Below the pieces are notes generated by a model, which was not told the DNA's origin, did not search any database, and saw only the letters and a program-made list of their open reading frames with translations. A stretch of 64,000 bases of DNA, from the NCBI GenBank assembly GCA_944474755.1, contig OX104120.1:22121242-22185241 (forward strand), in the 5' to 3' direction. The first letter of the stretch is position 1, and each line of letters starts with the position of its first letter. The position numbers and the translations under genes are program-made. This document shows positions 1-13,863 of the stretch, piece after piece. Origin of the DNA: Limnoperna fortunei (taxonomy: Eukaryota > Mollusca > Bivalvia > Mytilida > Modiolidae).

Positions 1-456
1 ACAAAAATAAACAAACAAAAAAACTTACTGTATTAATCATCTCCTATTAAAATGTAGTCCAATATTAGCAATTCATATGTATCGACTATTTTTTAAATCA
101 AATAATACTAATATTCTAAAGATATAAATTACATTATATATTAATTTAATTCATTTATTCTTATTCAAAATCATTTTTATGTAACAAATTGTGTATTATA
201 GGATCAATTTTTAATATAATTTATTCGTACCTACAGTATTCTTACCTACAGTACTTAAGTACTTTTATTGCAATGAATTGGAGTGCTCTCCCCTAGCTCT
301 TTGACCACATATAGAGTGCAGTTACAAAAATCGATTCTTTGGGATAAAGCGTAATTATTTTTTCACAAATATTGGATTATTATCATAATATATTGTAATA
401 TCTACCATTTCTGAGGGGTTTTCCCCACAGATATGGGGGTTTTTACACTATTCCAT
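1..456. other. AT-rich left flank, no gene seen
   Basis: No credible reading frame or RNA gene is visible. The last part carries a G/T-rich motif (ggggtttttacac and variants near 433-445) that recurs right of the large element at 19375-19410, so this flank and that one were probably contiguous before the element inserted. Confidence 0.6.
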
Positions 457-465
457 GGGGTTTTT
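457..465. repeat. Left 9-bp target site duplication of the giant element
   Basis: GGGGTTTTT lies directly outside the left inverted arm and is repeated exactly at 19375-19383 outside the right end. Nine-bp duplications are typical of Mutator-like elements. The motif is low in complexity and belongs to a local ggggtttttacac repeat, so chance is not excluded. Confidence 0.65.
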
Positions 466-598
466 GGTTGTGGATAATTGTTTCTTCGGTTTGTTCCTCA
501 GGGGAACAGCGCATTGATAGCGAGCGCACATCAGAAAAAAGTAGTGCCATTATAACTCTTTAATGTGGAGGTAATAAAAATAATCAGTTTCACATGTA
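466..598 (+). repeat. Left terminal inverted arm of the giant element
   Basis: 133 bp, identical by eye to the reverse complement of 19207-19339. It ends at ...cacatgta, where the tandem array abruptly begins. Confidence 0.92.
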
Positions 599-1066
599 GG
601 TGTAGGACCACCAAATACCGGGAACCAGTCCAGAGGTTGTACGTAAAAGTAGTACTAGTCAACAGACAGGTTCACTCTTGCATCATATAGAATTTGAACC
701 GCACATGATACCAGAATAAATTTGGTATTTTTGGAAAGCTGAATATTCTAGGAAACTTGAGGATAAAGTTTTATTGGTTTTAAATGAACATAAAAATGTT
801 GAGAGTCAATTAGGGACAAGCACTATTTTTGGACTGAAATAGAAAGTGAAAGTAGATTTTTAGACCACATGGACTTCAGGTTGAGCGTTTTTTCTTATAT
901 GCAATGAAACATGTTGTGAAATTTTGACAGAATGTTCGGGCAGTGCATTTTTATACTGGACAGAAGTGTCACTTAATTTGAAACAAAGGTAAATTTTCTA
1001 GGATAAGTCAAAATTATCAAATTTTAATATAGCCGAAGAGTAAAAAATCTATGGTGGTCCTACACC
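599..1066 (+). mobile_element. 468-bp element in array, copy 1
   Basis: The ends are perfect 15-bp inverted repeats (GGTGTAGGACCACCA at the left, its complement at the right). There is no transposase. This copy sits directly at the left edge of the array, after the fold-back arm. It behaves as a MITE-like unit: present at seven spacer junctions and absent from three. Confidence 0.85.
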
Positions 1067-2315
1067 TGAAGAGGCCATAGACAGGTATATCAACTTCTAT
1101 TTCTTTTTATAAAAATGGTACTGAAAGAAGGTAAATCACCAAGACTATCATTTTAATTGCTTATCAAAGCCAAAACCTATAGTGGGGGTCAAATTTCAGC
1201 CTTAATATGGTATTATGTAATATTGTATGAAATTATGGGGTCTGCAGTGGTCCACGCTTAGTAGAATGTGCTTTAATTTAAATAAACTCCTGTTTTGGGT
1301 TTTGGATGTAATGAAAGGGTCAAAATGTATAAAACTAGAACTGGTAGACATTCTAGTATGCAGAAAAATAGTGTATTTACGATGAATTTGTCAATTTTAC
1401 ACCTGCGGCTTAAGTCGGTTACATTGCTGGCATGGGTTACTACTAAAATTATTTATTTTCCAATCTGATGCTTGCTAAGGGTAAATTTGTTAGTAAACTA
1501 GTAACCATATGCAATAATTGTACTTGTTAAGATAATTGGGCCTTGAGATGATGGTACTTCTGTCAAAAATTCCTTAAACATGAGTAGTAATGGGAAATTG
1601 GCCAATTTTTGCAATTTCATACCAAAGCAAGATATAATTTTGTTTCTTTGTATGCCAGTTTGAACTTTATTGGGTTTTTTTTTAGTAAGGAATGATTATT
1701 TAACTATTAAGCTTAATGGAATAGTGAACGCATTTAATGAAATTCATAAAATTTTAGTCTCAGTTTAGAAACTATTAATGTACACCTCCAAAGTATAGTA
1801 CAACTGAATATCAATAAATTTAAATTTGAACTCAAAAACTTTCTCAGGATGTACTAGGTGCATAATTAGGACAGTTTCATACTATTTTTCTTAATTGAAA
1901 TGTATTTCAAGAGATAAAAGTCTTATCCCAACAGTTTGAAGGTACTCAGTATCTCACTTTGTAAAAAGGGGGGGGGGGATGTGAAATTAACTAAAAAAGA
2001 TGCAAAATTTATGATAAAATTATGTAATTAGTGCCTTTCTATGTGTGAAATAAGTCCATTTGTGTTGGATGTATATTGCCAAGCTTGCTATTAACATCTG
2101 CAACTAAGAAATTGAAAAATTAAGGAATAATGCATTTCTTGATCACCAAGCTAATTTTTCATGATAACGCGCATGTGAGGTCTTTGTATGTTTTCATGCA
2201 TTTCTTGAAAACCGCTGAAAGGAATTCAACAAAATTTTAGAATTTGTTTCGACTAACATAAATCTAAGACCAGGAAAAATTTTATTTAATTTGTTGAACA
2301 AAAACATCTTCTTTA

Positions 2316-2783
2316 GGTGTAGGACCACCAAATACCGGGAACCAGTCCAGAGGTTGTACGTAAAAGTAGTACTAGTCAACAGACAGGTTCACTCTTGCAT
2401 CATATAGAATTTGAACCGCACATGATACCAGAATAAATTTGGTATTTTTGGAAAGCTGAATATTCTAGGAAACTTGAGGATAAAGTTTTATTGGTTTTAA
2501 ATGAACATAAAAATGTTGAGAGTCAATTAGGGACAAGCACTATTTTTGGACTGAAATAGAAAGTGAAAGTAGATTTTTAGACCACATGGACTTCAGGTTG
2601 AGCGTTTTTTCTTATATGCAATGAAACATGTTGTGAAATTTTGACAGAATGTTCGGGCAGTGCATTTTTATACTGGACAGAAGTGTCACTTAATTTGAAA
2701 CAAAGGTAAATTTTCTAGGATAAGTCAAAATTATCAAATTTTAATATAGCCGAAGAGTAAAAAATCTATGGTGGTCCTACACC
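2316..2783 (+). mobile_element. 468-bp element in array, copy 2
   Basis: Same length and termini as copy 1. Flanked by cttcttta and tgaagagg of the spacers with no duplicated target bases. Confidence 0.85.
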
Positions 2784-4032
2784 TGAAGAGGCCATAGACA
2801 GGTATATCAACTTCTATTTCTTTTTATAAAAATGGTACTGAAAGAAGGTAAATCACCAAGACTATCATTTTAATTGCTTATCAAAGCCAAAACCTATAGT
2901 GGGGGTCAAATTTCAGCCTTAATATGGTATTATGTAATATTGTATGAAATTATGGGGTCTGCAGTGGTCCACGCTTAGTAGAATGTGCTTTAATTTAAAT
3001 AAACTCCTGTTTTGGGTTTTGGATGTAATGAAAGGGTCAAAATGTATAAAACTAGAACTGGTAGACATTCTAGTATGCAGAAAAATAGTGTATTTACGAT
3101 GAATTTGTCAATTTTACACCTGCGGCTTAAGTCGGTTACATTGCTGGCATGGGTTACTACTAAAATTATTTATTTTCCAATCTGATGCTTGCTAAGGGTA
3201 AATTTGTTAGTAAACTAGTAACCATATGCAATAATTGTACTTGTTAAGATAATTGGGCCTTGAGATGATGGTACTTCTGTCAAAAATTCCTTAAACATGA
3301 GTAGTAATGGGAAATTGGCCAATTTTTGCAATTTCATACCAAAGCAAGATATAATTTTGTTTCTTTGTATGCCAGTTTGAACTTTATTGGGTTTTTTTTT
3401 AGTAAGGAATGATTATTTAACTATTAAGCTTAATGGAATAGTGAACGCATTTAATGAAATTCATAAAATTTTAGTCTCAGTTTAGAAACTATTAATGTAC
3501 ACCTCCAAAGTATAGTACAACTGAATATCAATAAATTTAAATTTGAACTCAAAAACTTTCTCAGGATGTACTAGGTGCATAATTAGGACAGTTTCATACT
3601 ATTTTTCTTAATTGAAATGTATTTCAAGAGATAAAAGTCTTATCCCAACAGTTTGAAGGTACTCAGTATCTCACTTTGTAAAAAGGGGGGGGGGGATGTG
3701 AAATTAACTAAAAAAGATGCAAAATTTATGATAAAATTATGTAATTAGTGCCTTTCTATGTGTGAAATAAGTCCATTTGTGTTGGATGTATATTGCCAAG
3801 CTTGCTATTAACATCTGCAACTAAGAAATTGAAAAATTAAGGAATAATGCATTTCTTGATCACCAAGCTAATTTTTCATGATAACGCGCATGTGAGGTCT
3901 TTGTATGTTTTCATGCATTTCTTGAAAACCGCTGAAAGGAATTCAACAAAATTTTAGAATTTGTTTCGACTAACATAAATCTAAGACCAGGAAAAATTTT
4001 ATTTAATTTGTTGAACAAAAACATCTTCTTTA

Positions 4033-4500
4033 GGTGTAGGACCACCAAATACCGGGAACCAGTCCAGAGGTTGTACGTAAAAGTAGTACTAGTCAACAGA
4101 CAGGTTCACTCTTGCATCATATAGAATTTGAACCGCACATGATACCAGAATAAATTTGGTATTTTTGGAAAGCTGAATATTCTAGGAAACTTGAGGATAA
4201 AGTTTTATTGGTTTTAAATGAACATAAAAATGTTGAGAGTCAATTAGGGACAAGCACTATTTTTGGACTGAAATAGAAAGTGAAAGTAGATTTTTAGACC
4301 ACATGGACTTCAGGTTGAGCGTTTTTTCTTATATGCAATGAAACATGTTGTGAAATTTTGACAGAATGTTCGGGCAGTGCATTTTTATACTGGACAGAAG
4401 TGTCACTTAATTTGAAACAAAGGTAAATTTTCTAGGATAAGTCAAAATTATCAAATTTTAATATAGCCGAAGAGTAAAAAATCTATGGTGGTCCTACACC
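4033..4500 (+). mobile_element. 468-bp element in array, copy 3
   Basis: Same termini and junctions as copy 2, exactly 1,717 bp downstream. Confidence 0.85.
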
Positions 4501-5749
4501 TGAAGAGGCCATAGACAGGTATATCAACTTCTATTTCTTTTTATAAAAATGGTACTGAAAGAAGGTAAATCACCAAGACTATCATTTTAATTGCTTATCA
4601 AAGCCAAAACCTATAGTGGGGGTCAAATTTCAGCCTTAATATGGTATTATGTAATATTGTATGAAATTATGGGGTCTGCAGTGGTCCACGCTTAGTAGAA
4701 TGTGCTTTAATTTAAATAAACTCCTGTTTTGGGTTTTGGATGTAATGAAAGGGTCAAAATGTATAAAACTAGAACTGGTAGACATTCTAGTATGCAGAAA
4801 AATAGTGTATTTACGATGAATTTGTCAATTTTACACCTGCGGCTTAAGTCGGTTACATTGCTGGCATGGGTTACTACTAAAATTATTTATTTTCCAATCT
4901 GATGCTTGCTAAGGGTAAATTTGTTAGTAAACTAGTAACCATATGCAATAATTGTACTTGTTAAGATAATTGGGCCTTGAGATGATGGTACTTCTGTCAA
5001 AAATTCCTTAAACATGAGTAGTAATGGGAAATTGGCCAATTTTTGCAATTTCATACCAAAGCAAGATATAATTTTGTTTCTTTGTATGCCAGTTTGAACT
5101 TTATTGGGTTTTTTTTTAGTAAGGAATGATTATTTAACTATTAAGCTTAATGGAATAGTGAACGCATTTAATGAAATTCATAAAATTTTAGTCTCAGTTT
5201 AGAAACTATTAATGTACACCTCCAAAGTATAGTACAACTGAATATCAATAAATTTAAATTTGAACTCAAAAACTTTCTCAGGATGTACTAGGTGCATAAT
5301 TAGGACAGTTTCATACTATTTTTCTTAATTGAAATGTATTTCAAGAGATAAAAGTCTTATCCCAACAGTTTGAAGGTACTCAGTATCTCACTTTGTAAAA
5401 AGGGGGGGGGGGATGTGAAATTAACTAAAAAAGATGCAAAATTTATGATAAAATTATGTAATTAGTGCCTTTCTATGTGTGAAATAAGTCCATTTGTGTT
5501 GGATGTATATTGCCAAGCTTGCTATTAACATCTGCAACTAAGAAATTGAAAAATTAAGGAATAATGCATTTCTTGATCACCAAGCTAATTTTTCATGATA
5601 ACGCGCATGTGAGGTCTTTGTATGTTTTCATGCATTTCTTGAAAACCGCTGAAAGGAATTCAACAAAATTTTAGAATTTGTTTCGACTAACATAAATCTA
5701 AGACCAGGAAAAATTTTATTTAATTTGTTGAACAAAAACATCTTCTTTA

Positions 5750-6217
5750 GGTGTAGGACCACCAAATACCGGGAACCAGTCCAGAGGTTGTACGTAAAAG
5801 TAGTACTAGTCAACAGACAGGTTCACTCTTGCATCATATAGAATTTGAACCGCACATGATACCAGAATAAATTTGGTATTTTTGGAAAGCTGAATATTCT
5901 AGGAAACTTGAGGATAAAGTTTTATTGGTTTTAAATGAACATAAAAATGTTGAGAGTCAATTAGGGACAAGCACTATTTTTGGACTGAAATAGAAAGTGA
6001 AAGTAGATTTTTAGACCACATGGACTTCAGGTTGAGCGTTTTTTCTTATATGCAATGAAACATGTTGTGAAATTTTGACAGAATGTTCGGGCAGTGCATT
6101 TTTATACTGGACAGAAGTGTCACTTAATTTGAAACAAAGGTAAATTTTCTAGGATAAGTCAAAATTATCAAATTTTAATATAGCCGAAGAGTAAAAAATC
6201 TATGGTGGTCCTACACC
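5750..6217 (+). mobile_element. 468-bp element in array, copy 4
   Basis: Same termini and junctions, 1,717 bp after copy 3. Confidence 0.85.
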
Positions 6218-7466
6218 TGAAGAGGCCATAGACAGGTATATCAACTTCTATTTCTTTTTATAAAAATGGTACTGAAAGAAGGTAAATCACCAAGACTATC
6301 ATTTTAATTGCTTATCAAAGCCAAAACCTATAGTGGGGGTCAAATTTCAGCCTTAATATGGTATTATGTAATATTGTATGAAATTATGGGGTCTGCAGTG
6401 GTCCACGCTTAGTAGAATGTGCTTTAATTTAAATAAACTCCTGTTTTGGGTTTTGGATGTAATGAAAGGGTCAAAATGTATAAAACTAGAACTGGTAGAC
6501 ATTCTAGTATGCAGAAAAATAGTGTATTTACGATGAATTTGTCAATTTTACACCTGCGGCTTAAGTCGGTTACATTGCTGGCATGGGTTACTACTAAAAT
6601 TATTTATTTTCCAATCTGATGCTTGCTAAGGGTAAATTTGTTAGTAAACTAGTAACCATATGCAATAATTGTACTTGTTAAGATAATTGGGCCTTGAGAT
6701 GATGGTACTTCTGTCAAAAATTCCTTAAACATGAGTAGTAATGGGAAATTGGCCAATTTTTGCAATTTCATACCAAAGCAAGATATAATTTTGTTTCTTT
6801 GTATGCCAGTTTGAACTTTATTGGGTTTTTTTTTAGTAAGGAATGATTATTTAACTATTAAGCTTAATGGAATAGTGAACGCATTTAATGAAATTCATAA
6901 AATTTTAGTCTCAGTTTAGAAACTATTAATGTACACCTCCAAAGTATAGTACAACTGAATATCAATAAATTTAAATTTGAACTCAAAAACTTTCTCAGGA
7001 TGTACTAGGTGCATAATTAGGACAGTTTCATACTATTTTTCTTAATTGAAATGTATTTCAAGAGATAAAAGTCTTATCCCAACAGTTTGAAGGTACTCAG
7101 TATCTCACTTTGTAAAAAGGGGGGGGGGGATGTGAAATTAACTAAAAAAGATGCAAAATTTATGATAAAATTATGTAATTAGTGCCTTTCTATGTGTGAA
7201 ATAAGTCCATTTGTGTTGGATGTATATTGCCAAGCTTGCTATTAACATCTGCAACTAAGAAATTGAAAAATTAAGGAATAATGCATTTCTTGATCACCAA
7301 GCTAATTTTTCATGATAACGCGCATGTGAGGTCTTTGTATGTTTTCATGCATTTCTTGAAAACCGCTGAAAGGAATTCAACAAAATTTTAGAATTTGTTT
7401 CGACTAACATAAATCTAAGACCAGGAAAAATTTTATTTAATTTGTTGAACAAAAACATCTTCTTTA

Positions 7467-7934
7467 GGTGTAGGACCACCAAATACCGGGAACCAGTCCA
7501 GAGGTTGTACGTAAAAGTAGTACTAGTCAACAGACAGGTTCACTCTTGCATCATATAGAATTTGAACCGCACATGATACCAGAATAAATTTGGTATTTTT
7601 GGAAAGCTGAATATTCTAGGAAACTTGAGGATAAAGTTTTATTGGTTTTAAATGAACATAAAAATGTTGAGAGTCAATTAGGGACAAGCACTATTTTTGG
7701 ACTGAAATAGAAAGTGAAAGTAGATTTTTAGACCACATGGACTTCAGGTTGAGCGTTTTTTCTTATATGCAATGAAACATGTTGTGAAATTTTGACAGAA
7801 TGTTCGGGCAGTGCATTTTTATACTGGACAGAAGTGTCACTTAATTTGAAACAAAGGTAAATTTTCTAGGATAAGTCAAAATTATCAAATTTTAATATAG
7901 CCGAAGAGTAAAAAATCTATGGTGGTCCTACACC
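7467..7934 (+). mobile_element. 468-bp element in array, copy 5
   Basis: Same termini and junctions, 1,717 bp after copy 4. Confidence 0.85.
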
Positions 7935-9181
7935 TGAAGAGGCCATAGACAGGTATATCAACTTCTATTTCTTTTTATAAAAATGGTACTGAAAGAAGGT
8001 AAATCACCAAGACTATCATTTTAATTGCTTATCAAAGCCAAAACCTATAGTGGGGGTCAAATTTCAGCCTTAATATGGTATTATGTAATATTGTATGAAA
8101 TTATGGGGTCTGCAGTGGTCCACGCTTAGTAGAATGTGCTTTAATTTAAATAAACTCCTGTTTTGGGTTTTGGATGTAATGAAAGGGTCAAAATGTATAA
8201 AACTAGAACTGGTAGACATTCTAGTATGCAGAAAAATAGTGTATTTACGATGAATTTGTCAATTTTACACCTGCGGCTTAAGTCGGTTACATTGCTGGCA
8301 TGGGTTACTACTAAAATTATTTATTTTCCAATCTGATGCTTGCTAAGGGTAAATTTGTTAGTAAACTAGTAACCATATGCAATAATTGTACTTGTTAAGA
8401 TAATTGGGCCTTGAGATGATGGTACTTCTGTCAAAAATTCCTTAAACATGAGTAGTAATGGGAAATTGGCCAATTTTTGCAATTTCATACCAAAGCAAGA
8501 TATAATTTTGTTTCTTTGTATGCCAGTTTGAACTTTATTGGGTTTTTTTTTAGTAAGGAATGATTATTTAACTATTAAGCTTAATGGAATAGTGAACGCA
8601 TTTAATGAAATTCATAAAATTTTAGTCTCAGTTTAGAAACTATTAATGTACACCTCCAAAGTATAGTACAACTGAATATCAATAAATTTAAATTTGAACT
8701 CAAAAACTTTCTCAGGATGTACTAGGTGCATAATTAGGACAGTTTCATACTATTTTTCTTAATTGAAATGTATTTCAAGAGATAAAAGTCTTATCCCAAC
8801 AGTTTGAAGGTACTCAGTATCTCACTTTGTAAAAAGGGGGGGGGATGTGAAATTAACTAAAAAAGATGCAAAATTTATGATAAAATTATGTAATTAGTGC
8901 CTTTCTATGTGTGAAATAAGTCCATTTGTGTTGGATGTATATTGCCAAGCTTGCTATTAACATCTGCAACTAAGAAATTGAAAAATTAAGGAATAATGCA
9001 TTTCTTGATCACCAAGCTAATTTTTCATGATAACGCGCATGTGAGGTCTTTGTATGTTTTCATGCATTTCTTGAAAACCGCTGAAAGGAATTCAACAAAA
9101 TTTTAGAATTTGTTTCGACTAACATAAATCTAAGACCAGGAAAAATTTTATTTAATTTGTTGAACAAAAACATCTTCTTTA

Positions 9182-9649
9182 GGTGTAGGACCACCAAATA
9201 CCGGGAACCAGTCCAGAGGTTGTACGTAAAAGTAGTACTAGTCAACAGACAGGTTCACTCTTGCATCATATAGAATTTGAACCGCACATGATACCAGAAT
9301 AAATTTGGTATTTTTGGAAAGCTGAATATTCTAGGAAACTTGAGGATAAAGTTTTATTGGTTTTAAATGAACATAAAAATGTTGAGAGTCAATTAGGGAC
9401 AAGCACTATTTTTGGACTGAAATAGAAAGTGAAAGTAGATTTTTAGACCACATGGACTTCAGGTTGAGCGTTTTTTCTTATATGCAATGAAACATGTTGT
9501 GAAATTTTGACAGAATGTTCGGGCAGTGCATTTTTATACTGGACAGAAGTGTCACTTAATTTGAAACAAAGGTAAATTTTCTAGGATAAGTCAAAATTAT
9601 CAAATTTTAATATAGCCGAAGAGTAAAAAATCTATGGTGGTCCTACACC
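9182..9649 (+). mobile_element. 468-bp element in array, copy 6
   Basis: Same termini. The 1,715-bp step from copy 5 is explained by two fewer G residues in the spacer poly-G tract. Confidence 0.85.
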
Positions 9650-10897
9650 TGAAGAGGCCATAGACAGGTATATCAACTTCTATTTCTTTTTATAAAAATG
9701 GTACTGAAAGAAGATAAATCACCAAGACTATCATTTTAATTGCTTATCAAAGCCAAAACCTATAGTGGGGGTCAAATTTCAGCCTTAATATGGTATTATG
9801 TAATATTGTATGAAATTATGGGGTCTGCAGTGGTCCACGCTTAGTAGAATGTGCTTTAATTTAAATAAACTCCTGTTTTGGGTTTTGGATGTAATGAAAG
9901 GGTCAAAATGTATAAAACTAGAACTGGTAGACATTCTAGTATGCAGAAAAATAGTGTATTTACGATGAATTTGTCAATTTTACACCTGCGGCTTAAGTCG
10001 GTTACATTGCTGGCATGGGTTACTACTAAAATTATTTATTTTCCAATCTGATGCTTGCTAAGGGTAAATTTGTTAGTAAACTAGTAACCATATGCAATAA
10101 TTGTACTTGTTAAGATAATTGGGCCTTGAGATGATGGTACTTCTGTCAAAAATTCCTTAAACATGAGTAGTAATGGGAAATTGGCCAATTTTTGCAATTT
10201 CATACCAAAGCAAGATATAATTTTGTTTCTTTGTATGCCAGTTTGAACTTTATTGGGTTTTTTTTTAGTAAGGAATGATTATTTAACTATTAAGCTTAAT
10301 GGAATAGTGAACGCATTTAATGAAATTCATAAAATTTTAGTCTCAGTTTAGAAACTATTAATGTACACCTCCAAAGTATAGTACAACTGAATATCAATAA
10401 ATTTAAATTTGAACTCAAAAACTTTCTCAGGATGTACTAGGTGCATAATTAGGACAGTTTCATACTATTTTTCTTAATTGAAATGTATTTCAAGAGATAA
10501 AAGTCTTATCCCAACAGTTTGAAGGTACTCAGTATCTCACTTTGTAAAAAGGGGGGGGGGGATGTGAAATTAACTAAAAAAGATGCAAAATTTATGATAA
10601 AATTATGTAATTAGTGCCTTTCTATGTGTGAAATAAGTCCATTTGTGTTGGATGTATATTGCCAAGCTTGCTATTAACATCTGCAACTAAGAAATTGAAA
10701 AATTAAGGAATAATGCATTTCTTGATCACCAAGCTAATTTTTCATGATAACGCGCATGTGAGGTCTTTGTATGTTTTCATGCATTTCTTGAAAACCGCTG
10801 AAAGGAATTCAACAAAATTTTAGAATTTGTTTCGACTAACATAAATCTAAGACCAGGAAAAATTTTATTTAATTTGTTGAACAAAAACATCTTCTTT

Positions 10898-10899
10898 AT
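10898..10899. other. Empty spacer junction (no 468-bp element), site 1
   Basis: The spacer end cttcttta joins tgtagagg directly. This shows the uninterrupted A/T junction that is split elsewhere by the element. One substitution (A>T at 10901) marks this site. Confidence 0.85.
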
Positions 10900-12144
10900 G
10901 TAGAGGCCATAGACAGGTATATCAACTTCTATTTCTTTTTATAAAAATGGTACTGAAAGAAGGTAAATCACCAAGACTATCATTTTAATTGCTTATCAAA
11001 GCCAAAACCTATAGTGGGGGTCAAATTTCAGCCTTAATATGGTATTATGTAATATTGTATGAAATTATGGGGTCTGCAGTGGTCCACGCTTAGTAGAATG
11101 TGCTTTAATTTAAATAAACTCCTGTTTTGGGTTTTGGATGTAATGAAAGGGTCAAAATGTATAAAACTAGAACTGGTAGACATTCTAGTATGCAGAAAAA
11201 TAGTGTATTTACGATGAATTTGTCAATTTTACACCTGCGGCTTAAGTCGGTTACATTGCTGGCATGGGTTACTACTAAAATTATTTATTTTCCAATCTGA
11301 TGCTTGCTAAGGGTAAATTTGTTAGTAAACTAGTAACCATATGCAATAATTGTACTTGTTAAGATAATTGGGCCTTGAGATGATGGTACTTCTGTCAAAA
11401 ATTCCTTAAACATGAGTAGTAATGGGAAATTGGCCAATTTTTGCAATTTCATACCAAAGCAAGATATAATTTTGTTTCTTTGTATGCCAGTTTGAACTTT
11501 ATTGGGTTTTTTTTTAGTAAGGAATGATTATTTAACTATTAAGCTTAATGGAATAGTGAACGCATTTAATGAAATTCATAAAATTTTAGTCTCAGTTTAG
11601 AAACTATTAATGTACACCTCCAAAGTATAGTACAACTGAATATCAATAAATTTAAATTTGAACTCAAAAACTTTCTCAGGATGTACTAGGTGCATAATTA
11701 GGACAGTTTCATACTATTTTTCTTAATTGAAATGTATTTCAAGAGATAAAAGTCTTATCCCAACAGTTTGAAGGTACTCAGTATCTCACTTTGTAAAAAG
11801 GGGGGGGGATGTGAAATTAACTAAAAAAGATGCAAAATTTATGATAAAATTATGTAATTAGTGCCTTTCTATGTGTGAAATAAGTCCATTTGTGTTGGAT
11901 GTATATTGCCAAGCTTGCTATTAACATCTGCAACTAAGAAATTGAAAAATTAAGGAATAATGCATTTCTTGATCACCAAGCTAATTTTTCATGATAACGC
12001 GCATGTGAGGTCTTTGTATGTTTTCATGCATTTCTTGAAAACCGCTGAAAGGAATTCAACAAAATTTTAGAATTTGTTTCGACTAACATAAATCTAAGAC
12101 CAGGAAAAATTTTATTTAATTTGTTGAACAAAAACATCTTCTTT

Positions 12145-12146
12145 AT
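12145..12146. other. Empty spacer junction, site 2
   Basis: cttcttta runs straight into tgaagagg, the same bases that flank the filled sites, with nothing lost or added. Confidence 0.85.
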
Positions 12147-13395
12147 GAAGAGGCCATAGACAGGTATATCAACTTCTATTTCTTTTTATAAAAATGGTAC
12201 TGAAAGAAGGTAAATCACCAAGACTATCATTTTAATTGCTTATCAAAGCCAAAACTTATAGTGGGGGTCAAATTTCAGCCTTAATATGGTATTATGTAAT
12301 ATTGTATGAAATTATGGGGTCTGCAGTGGTCCACGCTTAGTAGAATGTGCTTTAATTTAAATAAACTCCTGTTTTGGGTTTTGGATGTAATGAAAGGGTC
12401 AAAATGTATAAAACTAGAACTGGTAGACATTCTAGTATGCAGAAAAATAGTGTATTTACGATGAATTTGTCAATTTTACACCTGCGGCTTAAGTCGGTTA
12501 CATTGCTGGCATGGGTTACTACTAAAATTATTTATTTTCCAATCTGATGCTTGCTAAGGGTAAATTTGTTAGTAAACTAGTAACCATATGCAATAATTGT
12601 ACTTGTTAAGATAATTGGGCCTTGAGATGATGGTACTTCTGTCAAAAATTCCTTAAACATGAGTAGTAATGGGAAATTGGCCAATTTTTGCAATTTCATA
12701 CCAAAGCAAGATATAATTTTGTTTCTTTGTATGCCAGTTTGAACTTTATTGGGTTTTTTTTTAGTAAGGAATGATTATTTAACTATTAAGCTTAATGGAA
12801 TAGTGAACGCATTTAATGAAATTCATAAAATTTTAGTCTCAGTTTAGAAACTATTAATGTACACCTCCAAAGTATAGTACAACTGAATATCAATAAATTT
12901 AAATTTGAACTCAAAAACTTTCTCAGGATGTACTAGGTGCATAATTAGGACAGTTTCATACTATTTTTCTTAATTGAAATGTATTTCAAGAGATAAAAGT
13001 CTTATCCCAACAGTTTGAAGGTACTCAGTATCTCACTTTGTAAAAAGGGGGGGGGGGGATGTGAAATTAACTAAAAAAGATGCAAAATTTATGATAAAAT
13101 TATGTAATTAGTGCCTTTCTATGTGTGAAATAAGTCCATTTGTGTTGGATGTATATTGCCAAGCTTGCTATTAACATCTGCAACTAAGAAATTGAAAAAT
13201 TAAGGAATAATGCATTTCTTGATCACCAAGCTAATTTTTCATGATAACGCGCATGTGAGGTCTTTGTATGTTTTCATGCATTTCTTGAAAACCGCTGAAA
13301 GGAATTCAACAAAATTTTAGAATTTGTTTCGACTAACATAAATCTAAGACCAGGAAAAATTTTATTTAATTTGTTGAACAAAAACATCTTCTTTA

Positions 13396-13863
13396 GGTGT
13401 AGGACCACCAAATACCGGGAACCAGTCCAGAGGTTGTACGTAAAAGTAGTACTAGTCAACAGACAGGTTCACTCTTGCATCATATAGAATTTGAACCGCA
13501 CATGATACCAGAATAAATTTGGTATTTTTGGAAAGCTGAATATTCTAGGAAACTTGAGGATAAAGTTTTATTGGTTTTAAATGAACATAAAAATGTTGAG
13601 AGTCAATTAGGGACAAGCACTATTTTTGGACTGAAATAGAAAGTGAAAGTAGATTTTTAGACCACATGGACTTCAGGTTGAGCGTTTTTTCTTATATGCA
13701 ATGAAACATGTTGTGAAATTTTGACAGAATGTTCGGGCAGTGCATTTTTATACTGGACAGAAGTGTCACTTAATTTGAAACAAAGGTAAATTTTCTAGGA
13801 TAAGTCAAAATTATCAAATTTTAATATAGCCGAAGAGTAAAAAATCTATGGTGGTCCTACACC
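13396..13863 (+). mobile_element. 468-bp element in array, copy 7
   Basis: Same termini and junctions. It follows two consecutive empty junctions. Confidence 0.85.
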
